NCBI GenBank assembly: GCA_025201365.1
Contig: JAIXMF010000004.1
Span: 744,001-808,000, forward strand
Origin: Syncephalis plumigaleata
Lineage: Eukaryota; Zoopagomycota; Zoopagomycetes; Zoopagales; Piptocephalidaceae
Direction of reading: 5' to 3'
Length of the DNA stretch: 64,000 nucleotides
Below, in pieces: positions 9,143-23,309 of the stretch. Position numbers and translations under genes: made by a program. A model generated the notes under the pieces. That model made no database searches. It was not told the origin of the DNA and saw only the letters and a list, made by a program, of their open reading frames with translations. Position 1 is the first letter of the stretch. Every line of letters begins with the position of its first letter.

Positions 9143-12100
9143 ATGATGGTGTCTATTACACCACCGTTACCCGATCTAACAACGACGGAGGCTGTAGTGC
9201 GTACACTCAAATCTACTCATTATACTTATGATGAACGACTTGCAGTCGCAGTATGGCTGTGGTCCAATGATACGCTTGCATTTCCACAGCGACAGGAATT
9301 TGTACTTGATTGGTGTGTTCATAGTATGCTACGATTTGCTACAAAGAAAGGAGCTAGGTGAGTAGACGCTGATTTAAGCTAGTCTTGATAATAGTGAGTA
9401 TTAAGTATTCCATAAAGCGTGCTAGGTACACCGGCTAGTCAGTTGAATTTCTGGCAATTTCTTTTAACAGCATTCGATGGTACAAGCAGTTTAACCGCAG
9501 TTCATCGTACAGCACCTGCCGATACTACCACTCAACGCAATAACAAGATAATTGCCTCTATCAATGCACCACTACTACCATTATTTGTAGGAGCATTACG
9601 TGCTATCAAGGAGCAGATCGAACAATCATCTGCGGCAGAGGAGGATATTCAATCGCTGAACAAAGTATTAGAAATAGCAACTACATGTTTAAGACGTCTA
9701 GTGTCTAGTCTAGGAGAGCAATTACAATTGACATCTGAACACTTGGTTGATGCTATCATATTGGCATTAACCGTGTGGAAGCAGACTATGAATCAATCGG
9801 ATTTTACTGACAAAACAGTACGACTACATTCATTGCATAGTATGGCGTTGACACTCTTGAATGAATTTAGCAAACTATGCAAACGACAAACTAATCAGAA
9901 GAAGGTACGTGACCATTGAAGTAGACAATGAATGTATTAATAACGCATAACATAATCACGATAGGTGTTTACATTGATGACCGATAAATTATTGACAACA
10001 TTGCTGGAGGCACGCTACTTGTCCGCAACATCGAGTACATCAGATACGAATCAATCCGCATTAGTAACAAGCATAGAATTATTACTACGAAGAAGTCTAT
10101 TTCACGTTGATAATCTAGCGGATTTCTCTACTGTACTAGGAAGTAGAAATACGCAAAAGTCATCACGTAACAACGATAGTAGAGACATTGCTAGTTATCA
10201 GAAATCATTATTCACACAACTCGAGACAATGATCAAGGAGACGACAACTAGTCAACAAGGTAATATATACATATATATACATATATATATATGCAATACG
10301 TGTATGAGTATAATCACTAACTGATCCCTATAATTGTTAGTGCATGCTATTCTCGCCACACTACTACGACTATTCATTGATGAATCGCGAAAACGTCAAA
10401 AGACCATGACTGCACAGCATCAGAATGCTGACTCTAATGAGATGCTAGTTAAGCAATTGGAATTCTCATTCTTTGTCGAGTTATACCGTATCAATAGTAT
10501 GACCGTGTCATCATTAGTAGAGTCATTGAGAACAGGGAATGCACTATTACGCACACTAGCTGATATGCAAGTTTATCAGTCAAGTAATGAAAGTGTCTAC
10601 GAACAACAACGCGCATTCTTCAATAATATTGCTATTAATAGCGCAAATGATCTAGACAATACTAGTAAGTAACATAAATCAATATTGATTATGAAGATCT
10701 ACACATACTAACGACAATATTGATAATAGCTATTCTTATTGATCAATGGGTATTATTTGAACGATTTACCGTGTTATTATCACTTGACTATTCCATTATA
10801 GAACCTGTTATTCAACGTGTCATTACTAAGACAATAGTAGTATGTATTATATCATTCATGATTATGATCATTATATGTGTATGTATACTAATTGTTCTTT
10901 TATATACATAGCCATCCACTTATGACAATGATATGGCGAGTACATTTATCATTGAACTATTGCAATTACAAGTAAAATCACGTCAATTCGATGTGTACAT
11001 TGAACAGTTACTTGCCGTATTGAATTCATGGTCACCAAAAGATGAATCAATATTAACTACTACACCATTGTTATCAACACAATTTACATCAGTGTAAGTA
11101 TCATGTTTAATACTAATTAATCTGTTACCTTTACTAATTCATTATGACATAATAGATTGGAACAACAAGTACGTAAAGTGCCAATGGCGCAGATTACTCG
11201 TGTATTAGCAGCGATACGTCAATTATTGATTGAACAATCACAACAACAATCATCCACGTCATCGAGTAATGAAGGAAAGAAGCGACAAAAGTTGGATAAG
11301 AAAACAGCTCGTGCACAAGTCAAGACAGCAAGTATTACATCACAACTATTGTTACTATTACTGGGACATATCATACGTGCACTTCCAGCATCTGCTGCAT
11401 TAAATGGCACAACAGACACGTATGGTATACAACAGGAAATTCAAGAACTAGGTCGATTATACGTGATACCCACTCTTGAACAATGTCAACGACAAGGTGT
11501 CAATGATTCGACAATCACTTATGCCGTGATTAGTCTACACGCCGAATTAATGGCATCATGTCGAGTGTATTGGCAACAGTATGCATCGATTAATATGTTG
11601 AAATCACTACCTACCAGTAATAATGCTCGATTAGCATTGACATGGGTAATTACACTTTAATATGAATAATATTATACATTACTATACTAACATGGTGATA
11701 TACAATATAGACTAATGCGATATTAGTATGGATGAATGGTTGGATTATGGAGAATCCACAAGTAGTTGCTAGTAATGATACACTAGAACTTGATGGACTA
11801 TTACAACAGCTTATTATACAAGCCATACCTAATAATAATAATAACAATGATGATATACACTTACAACTAGATAGTATTGTCAGTTGGGATGAACGATTAG
11901 TTACTCTTGATGATAGAACAGGAGCAGCTGCACAATGGCTACTAATCTTTAGTGACTGGTTCTTACTCATCAGGTAAGTGATATTGCTTACCTATCATTG
12001 AATGTATCGACTAATGTGAATGATAGCACTTATGTCAATGATAAGCAATTAGATCAATTGTTGACATTCTTACTCGAACTAGTACATGTAGCCTCTAGTA

Positions 12101-15100
12101 ATGAGCATAGTCATCAATTAGTACGATTCTCTAGTCTATTTGATCGATTATTAAATAAGCCATGGTTCTTTGAGTCAATTCGATTACAAAGTAATTATTA
12201 TAACAAGCTGAAATACATATCAACCTATGATTAACTATTATATATTGATATTTGTACTAGATATCATATTTCCCTTATTAATAGGACGACTCGCCTCATG
12301 GATACAACAAGTGGACACGAGTAGTATGTGTAGAACGAATCCTGCCATCGATAAAGTACTTGGATTATTATCGACACTCCCCAAGGATATGCATCAGTTG
12401 AACGAGAGTTTCGAACAATTATGGAATGACAATCATAGTTCATCTACACTTGTCACGATTACCTCTACTGATAGTATGATGATAGAACATACAGAGGGAT
12501 TACTACATAAACTATCACAATGGATTATGTTACTACGTCGTATGCCTATGGCCTGGTATCAATCAAAGAAGACACGTAATACTATTATTCCAATTATATT
12601 ACTACTAGATCGATTGCTAGTTGAATGGCATAACACTTGTAATGATACTAGGGCAAATTCATGCATAACTAGTGCATTACAAGGTCGTCATCTTCTTTAT
12701 ATGTTATTGCGAAACTATCCAGAAAGTCATGCATTATTGACAAAGTCGGCACATTTCGTGTTATGGATGAGTGAATCATGGTCATTGACAACAATGAATA
12801 ACGGCAACACTGATGATGCTATTAAGATGCAAATTGAATGGCGTAAGACTACTAGGAACATTATCTCGTCAATCATCAGGTAGGCATTATTGATCATATG
12901 AAGTATTGGATAACTACTAACACATCATCATTGCTATTATTTGAATTGTATATTAGTTGGCAATTGCATAATTTACGTAATGTAGATTCAGTATCTACAG
13001 TTGTGGTAGAATTCATACAACCACTATTAACTTGGATTGAATTACTAATGCGACCAACTATTGATTATTGGCAAATTGAATCAGATTGTAATAGTGACAA
13101 GAAACTAATAAGCATGACATGGCCATGGCATCAATCAGCCTGGTTGTTGGCTGAAGTTATCCTTAATGCTTTAGATGCATTGCCTAGTCTATCGAGCAAT
13201 GATGGTGTACATTCAGTCGAGTAAGTCTATTCATATCAGTATAATTCATTACATTATGTAACCATTGATGTTTGCAATTAGATATACACAATCTATTCAA
13301 CAAATGCTTACTTCATTTGATGCACTACTGCTTGTGAGCTATGATGTAACACGTCAAATAATGAAGCAAACTAGTCAATTGATTCATTCAACTATCGATT
13401 ATCAATGTGGAGAATCGACGTATCAATGGCTAGAACCATTGCAGATTACTATTAATCTATTGAATGCCGTATTGATGGGATATCGCTCATTAGATAAACT
13501 AGGCAATGATCATAGGATGACAGGTAAGGAAAGCAATGCTAATTGTCTTGTTATTTATCATATATGATACTGATGTACATCATTATAACAATAATAGATA
13601 CAATAGATGTAGCATCCATTGCATTTGGTGATTATCTTCAATTCTACGTACAATTATTACGTAAATTGGATACACGAATGAATTCAAAGGAATACATGAT
13701 ATTAATGACATCGGCACTACGTTTAGTGGAGATGCAACTTGTCTCGAGTGGCAACAACAATCATGTGGATCAATTTGGTATACTATTCACATCGATATGT
13801 CAAGTAATGGAATTAGTGCCTACTGGTGAATGGAATGAGATATCCTATAGTAAGTAGTGAAATGGTATAGTAGTAGTAATACATATACATAGAGGTCTAA
13901 CATTATCGCGTGTTGTTGTAGCGTATTCTACCATACGTCATGCATTAGATTCATTATACGATACGATTATTGTCTTTAGTTCACAATTATCGCGTGATGC
14001 ATTCTCAGCATGGATTACTCTTATACTACAGGAACTTGAATGTATTGGCACAAGCTGTACAACAAGTACACCATCAGATGATGTCAATCGACGCTGCTGG
14101 TCTATCCTGACCATTATTAGTGTACTAGGTGATCATGATCATGATGGTAAGTGATATGTATGTGATAGCAATTAACGAATAATTAACTAATGATGTGAGA
14201 TTAGCTACACGTCAACGATTACGTCGATTTACTAGTCAAATACTTGCGTGTATATCTAGTACACTATACGTGACATCATCGAGTCGAGTGATCTTACGAG
14301 CATTACAAGTAGTCTATCAGCTATGCTCCTATAAGGTAATATACTATATACATAATTAATGGAATAATCATGTAATTTATTAACATGTATACGTGTAGTC
14401 AATTGCAATGCGAGCAACAGATGTTACCGCATGCTTGCAAATACTAACAATGCTAATGTCGACAAGTATGGCCGGACAAATTAGTAACACGGAGACACAA
14501 CAGTCCATGTCAGCATGGGATGATCATCGTTGGTTAGGTTTACTATTTGCCGAGGACACTAATACGGCGGATACTGTCCTTGACGCAACGAGTGGTATGA
14601 CAAACGATATTGTCAATCATGCTGGTAACACGATAACATCGATGGCAGAAGCCATTTTCGCCGCAATCTATCGTATTCTACTGGATATGGCACGACATCA
14701 ACGGGCCACGCTACTTGATGTTGTACCATTGTTCAATGCACAAGTTAATGGATTGATGCATTGCTTGCGTGCACCACGATTAAATGCTACCATTGAACAG
14801 ATGGAAAAGTTCTACCATCAACTGGCATTCCCGCTCGTGTCACGACATGCACCACTTTCCGTATCGTGTGCTCATTGGACTGCTCGCCTATTATCGGCAC
14901 TGGTGGATCGAGGTGCAATTCAAGCGGGTAATCGTGATACAACAACAACAACAACAACGAGTAATACAACAACGAGTCATTATCAGCGGGCCATTGGCAA
15001 ACACGCGCCTTATTTACTCGCTAGTTGGTTAGCTATGGAATTGGATACTCATTCGGAATTGCCGACCTCAACGCGTACAGCACTACAACCGGGCATATTC

Positions 15101-15232
15101 GCACTGTTCGATCTGTGTACAGAGCATGAACGTCATTATCTTCAAGCGTCCACCGATGCAGCAGGACGTGCTCGTCTCAAGGACGTGTACCGTGACTACA
15201 TGTCTTATCATAAATATACAGGAAAGGCATAG
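9143..15232 (+). CDS. URB2: Urb2/Npa2-like nucleolar ribosome-biogenesis protein
   Basis: Sixteen exons: 9143-9357, 9418-9904, 9965-10259, 10341-10664, 10730-10839, 10912-11093, 11156-11645, 11711-11973, 12027-12190, 12285-12879, 12957-13220, 13282-13523, 13598-13849, 13922-14146, 14205-14335, 14399-15232. Their sum is 5073 nt, an exact 1690-aa frame. The protein is almost entirely helical and Leu-rich, as expected for a HEAT/ARM-like scaffold. The end (CTEHERHYLQASTDAAGRAR through KDVYRDYMSYHKYTGKA) matches the conserved C terminus of Urb2/Npa2, which has an LDAAGRA...LY.DY...K pattern. Urb2 acts in the nucleolus in early 60S assembly and 27S pre-rRNA processing. Length is longer than yeast Urb2 (about 1170 aa), within the range for this poorly conserved family. 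An out-of-frame ATG at 9136 precedes the chosen start. Confidence 0.85.
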
Positions 15233-18127
15233 TAATAGCCATAATAGCAGTAAAAATAATAATGCGTAGATGATTATCTATTGAAATACATGAATCCATT
15301 TCGAGTCTTGTACAAATCAGAATGTCACAATAGGTTAATGATGATAGTGATGCACTTTCCTGTTAAACAATGCCAAACTTGCCACTCTATCGTAGTACAT
15401 AATCCACATTATTTACTAGTGAATACTTGAAACAATACTTAGGTTCTTGAAAGTGATATAGGCAAGCATCTATGAATAGAGAAGATCATTAGTGTATACA
15501 CTAGGCATCATATATTCACTGTATAACTACAACAGCAGTAACAAACTGGCCTATTCTCAATGAGACATAATAGTAATACGATAGGCTACTTTTATTAATA
15601 GTCGATATTTATCTATTTTACTATTAGGTCATCAGTTAAAGTGAATACCTCACTATTACTATATGATATCATTTGTTAGTTCAATCGTGTGTCTCAATCA
15701 TCTTATTTGGTATCTTTATCTTGTTCTATGACGATTCTGTATCATAAAGCAAGAGTAACATGAATAGTAAGTAAACCACGCATTAGCCTACCATTCTAGT
15801 TCACCTACTCTTCTTTCTCTTCCTTCTACCCTTCTACTATTTACGGATAAACCCGATTTCTAGAACTGATATGATTCCCTTTATCTCTTCTATGGGCATG
15901 AACTGATTTTCCTTTTCCAGGCCTTTATTTGTCACACTCATACCCACGTTCTTTGTGTTGCCGTCACACACACACACACACACCTCACATCCTCACACCC
16001 CATGCACTTTGACGGCAGAGAGAACAGCAACAGCAACAGCAATAACAGCAACAATAATGGATGCAGCACATCAATAACAGCATTGATTGGACGGCACTCA
16101 TATGCAACCCTTACTATCGTCCAATCGTCGACAGGAACGCTTTCTGATCCGCATCATCGGTATTCCCATCTCTATTCCCGAATGGCAACATCACCGTCTG
16201 GATAGAAGAGAGCGAGACAGCGAGATCAATGTACGAGTGTACATGTGTGAGAAAGAAGCAACCTAATAGAAAGCCAATAGGCGAGTGATATGTACGGACT
16301 TGCACATTAGTTTGTCCGAGATTTAGTTATCATCATCATCATATCATATCATATCGATTCATACAAAATATGTGTACATCTATGAGTATATCTATTAGAT
16401 TCATAAGATAATGAGCTCATTTAGACGTCTATGTATTATGTAGATGTAGATGTGTAGGTAGATGTGGGGCAGTATTTTATCTACACTGTGATTCATTTCT
16501 CACCTTTTTACGCGTACACTCATCCATCCATCAATCAATTCAATCATCGCATTCATTCATTCATATTTATCCGATACCAGATATACTCACCCGCATTCAC
16601 TCTTACATCTTTTCTTTCTCTTTCTGCTCTCTCTCTCTCTCTAAATCTGTTATATCGTCCTTGTTAGTAAGTGGACAACACGTCTTCTTTCTATCTCTTC
16701 TCTTTACTCTACTAGTCTACTTCTACTTCTACTACTACTACTGCAGTTGCTGTTGGTTCTCTTACTCGTCTATACTATTCCCACGTTCCATTGCTTCCTT
16801 CTATCCTACCACTATCACTACCACTACCGCCGTATAAGCCAATTCTATTTGCTTTCACTTTTACAACTTGTATCGATTGTCGTCGTCATTTCTTGTTTCT
16901 TTCTTTTCTTGTAGCCTTCATTTATTTTATGGTTTCTACGTCACTCTAGTGTCTGATCACTATTATTCGAGTCATTATTGGTCTAGCGCATGTACGTAGC
17001 GTGAGAGAGTGTAAGATAAGATAACAAATAATAACATATAATAAGAGTAGTAGCGGTGTTTCTTATTATTATTGCTGCCTTACTATGTATATATGCAATC
17101 TACATACACGATAGATACGATATATGCTACTATTATATTAAATATCCCCATTAAATCATTGATATCATTCATGAAATAGCATCATATTTAGGATGTAGAA
17201 CTCACCATTATATCGCGTATAGTGTTCTAGTGCTCACACTTGATTGTTACTATTGTTTTGTTATGATAACAATACATGTCATAACTATTAGCTTATCTCT
17301 CTCTCTCTTTCTTTCTCTCTTGTTATCTTATAGGAGATGAATGGATTCATCATCATTTATCTTTTAACGTATTTTGATCGGATCTATTTTATCTTTTTAT
17401 TTTTATCATTTTCTCTCTCTTTATCTATCTATCTGTCTGTCTTTGTCTTTGTCTGTGTCTGTCTGTCTGTGTCTGTCTGTTTCTATCCTACCCCGTGAAC
17501 ACGTATTACCTTTTTATCTATCCATCAATCAATCAATTAGCTCATACATATTATGACGGAATGCATCTAACGCAGTCATGGGACACTGATGCTCTGCAGT
17601 TCATCTGTTCACATGATCCATTTCCTGTTTTCTTAACGATCTTTGAAGGGTTTTGGTTGTTTAGCAGTAGTAGCCTATATGTTCTCTTTATTTCTTTCTT
17701 TCCTCTCTTTCTCTCTTGATCATCTATGCAGTGATATTATTTTAACTTTGGCCTTTGTTCATCGTTGATATTATTAGTCGTAGTAGATATATATACATAC
17801 ATACTTACGTGTTATTTTGTATTGCTTTTTCTTCTCTACCTTGTAGGTATTGTTGCTTCCTTACGTTGTTTATAGGATATTACGATTGCAACTACCTTTC
17901 ATCACACTAAATCATTAGGTCTTCTAAATTGCAGATAATTACTACTGCAACAACAACAACAACAACATAACTACCTCGTATACACGCCTTTTCTCCTCTA
18001 CTATTCGTTTAATTATCTTTAGATAGTTTAGTGTTAGTAGAGCGAGAAAGTGTGTGTGTGTGCGTATCTCTGCTTATTTGAACTTCTTACTCACTTTCTA
18101 GCAATAGTTGTTATTCTATACAACACC
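15233..18127. other. 2.9-kb non-coding region with microsatellites
   Basis: No supportable gene. It contains a (CA)n run near 15967-15983, CAACAG/AACAGC repeats near 16025-16055, pyrimidine tracts, and a (TCTG)n/(TTTGTC)n block at about 17420-17485. A short open frame at 16002-16205 is low-complexity Asn/Ser and probably lies in a leader. The distal part is likely the long promoter and 5'UTR of the GATA factor, the size often seen for fungal transcription factor genes. GATAAG motifs, the potential target of GATA factors, occur near 17012-17022. Confidence 0.5.
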
Positions 18128-21100
18128 ATGAATTCTCCAACACAACATATTCCTCATTCGTCGTCGTCGTCGTCGTCGTCAACAATAACAACAACAACAA
18201 CCAATTTAACGGCCATCGATGAATCTACAACCAACACTCGTAATGTCGAGTACCTGAATAACTTTCCCGTACAAGCATTACGACCTATACAACCTCCCAT
18301 GATGCCTTTGATAAAACCATTGCCATCATCGACATCGTCAGCCGTATCCGCTACTCGTTGTGCCAATTGCGGTACTACATCCACACCACTTTGGCGACGA
18401 GCACCAACGGGAGAGACTATTTGCAATGCATGTGGTAAGTATTTATATCATAATAGCTATCATATATATCGATATCATCATTGGTCTTTACCAGTAAAGA
18501 AACACTGTACACTATCCCATCCATTATATGTATATACATACATACACACACACATTACACTATGCTTATGACACGTTTATTGACCTATCAAATGATCATA
18601 ATCTAATTCTAAGCATAGGCTAGTAATAGTATCATTAGTGTTAGTGTTGATAATGATGGTAATGATATAATTATTGGTCTAGTCTAGTCTAATCTATACA
18701 GCATGATATCAGTTATCATTCGTATTTCATTTATTATAATGATTTAGTTACTAATGACATGCTACTTTCTCTTTCTCTTTCTTGTATAGGTTTATATCAA
18801 AAAGCACGTAATGCCACACGTCCATTGCATCTTAAACGGTCACCACGTCGTATTACACCGGATCGTGATATAGTCATGGATCTTGATGCCACCTCCGCTA
18901 ACTCTGCATTATCATCGTCATCATCGTCATCGTCATCAGCAGCATTAGTCGCTAATGCTAAAACAATCACTACTGGTTCGGAACTATCGGTTGTTGATCG
19001 TGTAATTCATCATGATGTCGAAGAGATTGGTGGCGGATGTAATAAACGACCAGCCGAGGATCCCGGCACCTGTCCAGGAGATGGTCATTGTGATGGTACG
19101 GGAGGTGCTGAAAGTTGCGCCGGTTGTCCCGCCTTCAATCAGCATCAAGTCAAGGCTACCATGACGTGTTCCAATTGTGGTACTAGTACAACACCATTAT
19201 GGCGACGTGATCTCGGTGGTAATGTCATTTGTAATGCCTGCGGTCTCTATTACAAACTGCACGGCGTACATCGTCCTATGACTATGCGTCGTTCGGTCAT
19301 TAAACGTCGTAAGCGTACCGGTCTTATGAATCAATCGCATCAGCAAGCATTGAATGTAGCCACACCAGCATCTAGAGGAGGAAATAATAGCCATATACCT
19401 GCTAATACCACTATTAATATTACTAATACTCATGTTACCTCATCAACACATCATTATCAACAGCATCAACATCAACATCATTCGTACTCACATCCAATTG
19501 CAGTTGCACCTTTGCATAGTGCACCTTCCTCGAGAGATTCACCCGTGCTTATCCCGGCTATTAAAGCAATTTCCCTATCGCCTATAATGAACAATAATGA
19601 TCGTGATAATCATAATCATCATAACCATAGTAATAGTAATAGTAATAATAGTGATAGTAATAATGAAATGTTACATCGTTCGAAACAAATACGTCGAGTA
19701 GAAGTGGCCTATGATGATCATTTGCCGACGACGACGACGACAAGTCTACCATCATCGTCATCGATTCATATGGCGTCTATTAGGCAGTCTACACCGTCCG
19801 TCTCCTCTCCACCGTCGTCATTCTCTCCACTTCGTGTACCGGCCATTGAAGATTACATTGTTCCTAAGCGTACATTACTTCCATTGAATCGACCAAGTCA
19901 TAACACGGCAGATCATTATATGCAATCGTCCTCTTCATCTCAAATACCACCAATAACATCGCCTATCCTGCCATTGATGGAGGAACAACAGCAACAACGA
20001 CAACATCAACAACATAATCAGCATCATTATATTAGTCAGCGTAGTCATAGTAATTACGATATAATAGCTCATGAACGTTCATCATCTACATCAACATCAT
20101 CAACATCACATGCTTATTCAACGCCACAATCCTCTAGCTTACGTCTGCCTCCGTTGGCTGCTCATTTGTCACATATGGCTGCCATGCCTACACCACCATT
20201 GGGTCCTTCATCCTCCCTTTTACACCACCCACTTGTTCTTACGAACATGACTCGGCCATTCAATCACCGGAGAGTTTGGAAGAAGGATCAAGTGTAATGG
20301 CAAATACAACCACAACTAGTGCTAATAGTTCTAATAGCAATACTGCCGCACCAATGTCACCTTCACCACCTCGTGGTTATTCGTCACTTGCTTCATTAGC
20401 CGCTGTTGCCGAATCAATGTCGCGTAGAATGTCGCCTGAATCTTCAATAACGTCATCATTATCGCCATTGCCGTCCATACATTCATATAATAATAATGAC
20501 AATGACGATAATGATAATGCTACTACTGTCCATCATTCGATGACATCAATACGTCCGCGTGTCAACTCTATCGCTTCATTGCTCAATAATGGTAATCATA
20601 GTAGTCCACATGATAAACCTGCCAATATTACTACGACTACTAAAAGTCATACTGCTGCCATTGCTGCGGCTACAGTAGCTGCTGCTGCTGCTTCGATTAA
20701 AGAGCCATTGTCATCATCAGTATCAGCATCATCATCGATGGCCATGACTAATATCTCCAAATCTACTGCAACTACTGTTGTATCATCTACACCTAGTATG
20801 ACATCTACTACTACAACAGCAATGGATAGTTCATTACAGCAAACAACAAATTGGTCTGCCTTGGCATCTCCTGCTTCATCACCACCCTCACCCAATGAAC
20901 CACCCGTATCATCATCTGCATCATCTGCATCATCAAGGATCGAATCACTTACCGCTACTGAAGCATTGGCAGCACTACGTAAAGCCAATCAATCAGGTGG
21001 TCCCGGTAGTTCTGTGGCAGAGATGGGTTTAACAGCGGCAGCAGCAGGTCTAACACCGGACATGCTACGACAACATCGAAATGCACTACGAGAGGAGGTG

Positions 21101-21232
21101 ACTCGTTTACAATCATTATTAGAGAAAACTAGTACAATGCTATCGGGTTTGGATCGATTATGCGAGGATAACAATCCTACTGCTACTGCTAATACTACAT
21201 CTTCAGAATTATTACCGGATAAATCGCGTTAA
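18128..21232 (+). CDS. sreA: Two-finger GATA repressor of iron uptake (SreA/Fep1/Urbs1 type)
   Basis: Exon 1 is 18128-18434 and exon 2 starts at 18790. The first intron interrupts finger 1 right after CNACG. Finger 1 (CANC ... [16 protein letters not shown] then [11 protein letters not shown]) and finger 2 (CSNC ... [16 protein letters not shown] then [11 protein letters not shown]) flank a Cys-rich segment ([12 protein letters not shown] then [10 protein letters not shown]). That arrangement is the hallmark of the iron-sensing GATA repressors that switch off siderophore and iron-uptake genes when iron is plentiful. A KRRKR basic tail follows finger 2. The long low-complexity region ends in a predicted coiled coil ([20 protein letters not shown]), also typical. 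The frame is open to 20297 in one phase and from before 20276 to 21232 in another. Restoring one C in AACATGAC near 20247 would join them, so the slip is probably a sequence error rather than the true end. Confidence 0.88.
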
Positions 21233-21696
21233 ACATCACATCATAGTTCAACGTATTATCAATCAGTCTTCTTATATGAGATACCTTTTTCTTTTTAGTT
21301 AATCGTGTCTTTTCTGTATTCTTATTTTCATTCTCATTATTTCTTGATTTGTGTCTTTGGGATTTCTACAACTGCTTGTTGTGGCAGTTCACTTTCTTGT
21401 CGTATATTCTTCTTTCATCTCCTATATACATACCTTTTATTTCGTACAAATCTGTTTGAATCTCTATGCCTTTTCTTATTTTGATATTTTGTAGGACAAA
21501 CATTAAATGGCTACAATATCCTATTCGTATTAACATCAGTACATCATCTTTATCGCCGTCTTTATCGTAATATATACATGAATTGTTAAAGAAATAAAGC
21601 GATATCATTTATACTAATATGAATAACCAAAGCAACAACTATTAGTAGTTCTTATGTTGCTATATACAACACCTAAGGGAGATGTCAAATCATCGA
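21233..21696. other. Convergent 3' region
   Basis: AT-rich and T-rich 464-bp spacer between the convergent GATA-factor and Erf4-like genes. It contains likely 3'UTRs of both (AATAAAG near 21590). No supported coding sequence. Confidence 0.6.
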
Positions 21697-22752
21697 TCAA
21701 ATGGGATGTACCGTTAGAAATGGTTTAAGCGTTGAATTACCACCAGCATACTCGGCAACATTGCCATTGCCGGAGTATCGTTTATCTAGACTAGGCGGCT
21801 CTCGTTGTTGATCCGTTAACATCGAGATATTCTGATCGGCATCACTGCTTGGTATCGATGCCCTCCTGATCTGTTCGTTACGAATGTTGTCCTCGAGTGA
21901 TTGGCCTGATGTCACGTCGCAAACACTTTCCTCGCCGTCATTCTGCATGGACGAGGGTACATCATCCCGATGAAATCCAAGCGTGATCCAACAGCCTTTA
22001 TGCTTGAAGTAGTCCTCGTTCCACCAGCGTAGCACCTTCTCCGCTCGATCTCGTCCGCTAGCACCGCTGATATCATCGGTCCACCATACGAGACCGCCAT
22101 CATGCGCGGATGAAGACATACTGGCGTCAAACGAGAAACGACGACGACGACGACTTGTGGCCAACTCGTGCGGATCCTTCCAGGCCGGGAATTCCGAGAG
22201 TGCCGCATTGACCGCGGCAACAAATCGTTGCCAAAATGCCGGCTCAATCTTGTACGGCGCGAGTAACTGTTCCGGATATGTTTTACTCAATCCAGCAACG
22301 ACATAACGATGAACAGACTAGTGGTACAGCAATAGCACAAATGAATGATGCTAACTCGTCAATTCGTAATAATTGCACTTACTTGACGTCGACGAGATCG
22401 ATTACCGATACTAGTCGAGCCAGCACGACTATCAGGGGCATCAGACATACTGACACGACGTCCTAATAGTGCTGTTAAACTATTACCATAATCACGCTGT
22501 CTAGACGAGCGATATTGTCGTGTACCGTTGTTGTTACGCTGGCTATTGTCAGCGATGTCTTTGCCGTTGTCATTATCGTTGTCCTCGCCCATGGCACCAC
22601 TCGTACTCCATAGGCGAATGGGTTCCGGTCCTTTCTGTGGCTCGGGAAAGGTGGATGACTACGTTTTGTCATGCATAAGGAAAGATTAAGCTGTGCATGT
22701 TGTGACTTTTGTTTTTACCATCGCCATAACTTACCTGATCTCCGAGCGACAT
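21697..22752 (-). CDS. Erf4/GOLGA7-like palmitoyltransferase accessory protein
   Basis: Three exons, in gene order 22735-22752, 22383-22658 and 21697-22317 (915 nt, 304 aa); all junctions are phase 0. The conserved core runs from HRYVVAGLSKTYPEQLLAPY through FWQRFVAAVNAALSE to EKVLRWWNEDYFKHKG, which fits the Erf4 domain (…F...FV..IN..L…, then …WNEELF...G). Proteins of this family partner a DHHC enzyme (Erf2/ZDHHC9) to palmitoylate Ras at the endoplasmic reticulum or Golgi. The linker before the domain and the tail after it are low-complexity. The family call rests on these short blocks; the function as a DHHC partner is inferred. Confidence 0.65.
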
Positions 22753-23309
22753 AGGTCGTGTTGATAGAGTTGAGTCGAGTATCTACGAGAATCAAGCCTG
22801 CTCATTGTTCGATAAGCTATCAGTAATCAATGACTATTCTAAATTGATTTATACAAAATTTTGGATGTTAACGGAATGGCTAAAGAGAGAGAGAGAGCAA
22901 AGAAACAAAAGAAAGAAGAGAAAGAAAAGAGTAACGTCATGAACTTATGAATGAATCCAAATGGTTTGATGTAAAGTTTAGTGGTTTCATTTCTCGCTTT
23001 TTTTGTTGGGGTTATTTCAAGGTTTCACTTGTGTGTCTAGGCACGCAAGTATTATTTATAGAATGAATGCTGCAATAGATACTGTACACTATATTATTCG
23101 ATTGTTCAATGATATCACAATAGCACTATAATTATGCATAAACTATTACGTAATAAAAGTGATAAGCATGCGTCATACGTCAAGTAGTAATAACGAGGAA
23201 TGTAAATCCCTTTTACGCATGTCATATATTCAAGCTTAGGTTGAATAATGTTGATAATGTAATTTAAACTTTCATTAATGATTACCATTTCAAGTGACAC
23301 TTCATTTGA
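22753..23309. other. Spacer between Erf4-like and FOL3 genes
   Basis: Leader and promoter side of the Erf4-like gene plus the 3' flank of the dihydrofolate synthase gene. A purine-rich stretch (GAGAGAGA...) lies near 22882-22930. Nothing coding is supported. Confidence 0.5.

Noticed and set aside
16002-16205. Small Asn/Ser-rich open frame
   Set aside because: Low complexity, isolated, no supporting features; probably leader sequence or chance.
20240-20300. Unusual intron or stop in the GATA factor
   Set aside because: No acceptable donor/acceptor pair joins the two frames. A one-base run error near 20247 is simpler, and the second frame ends in a coiled coil expected for this family.
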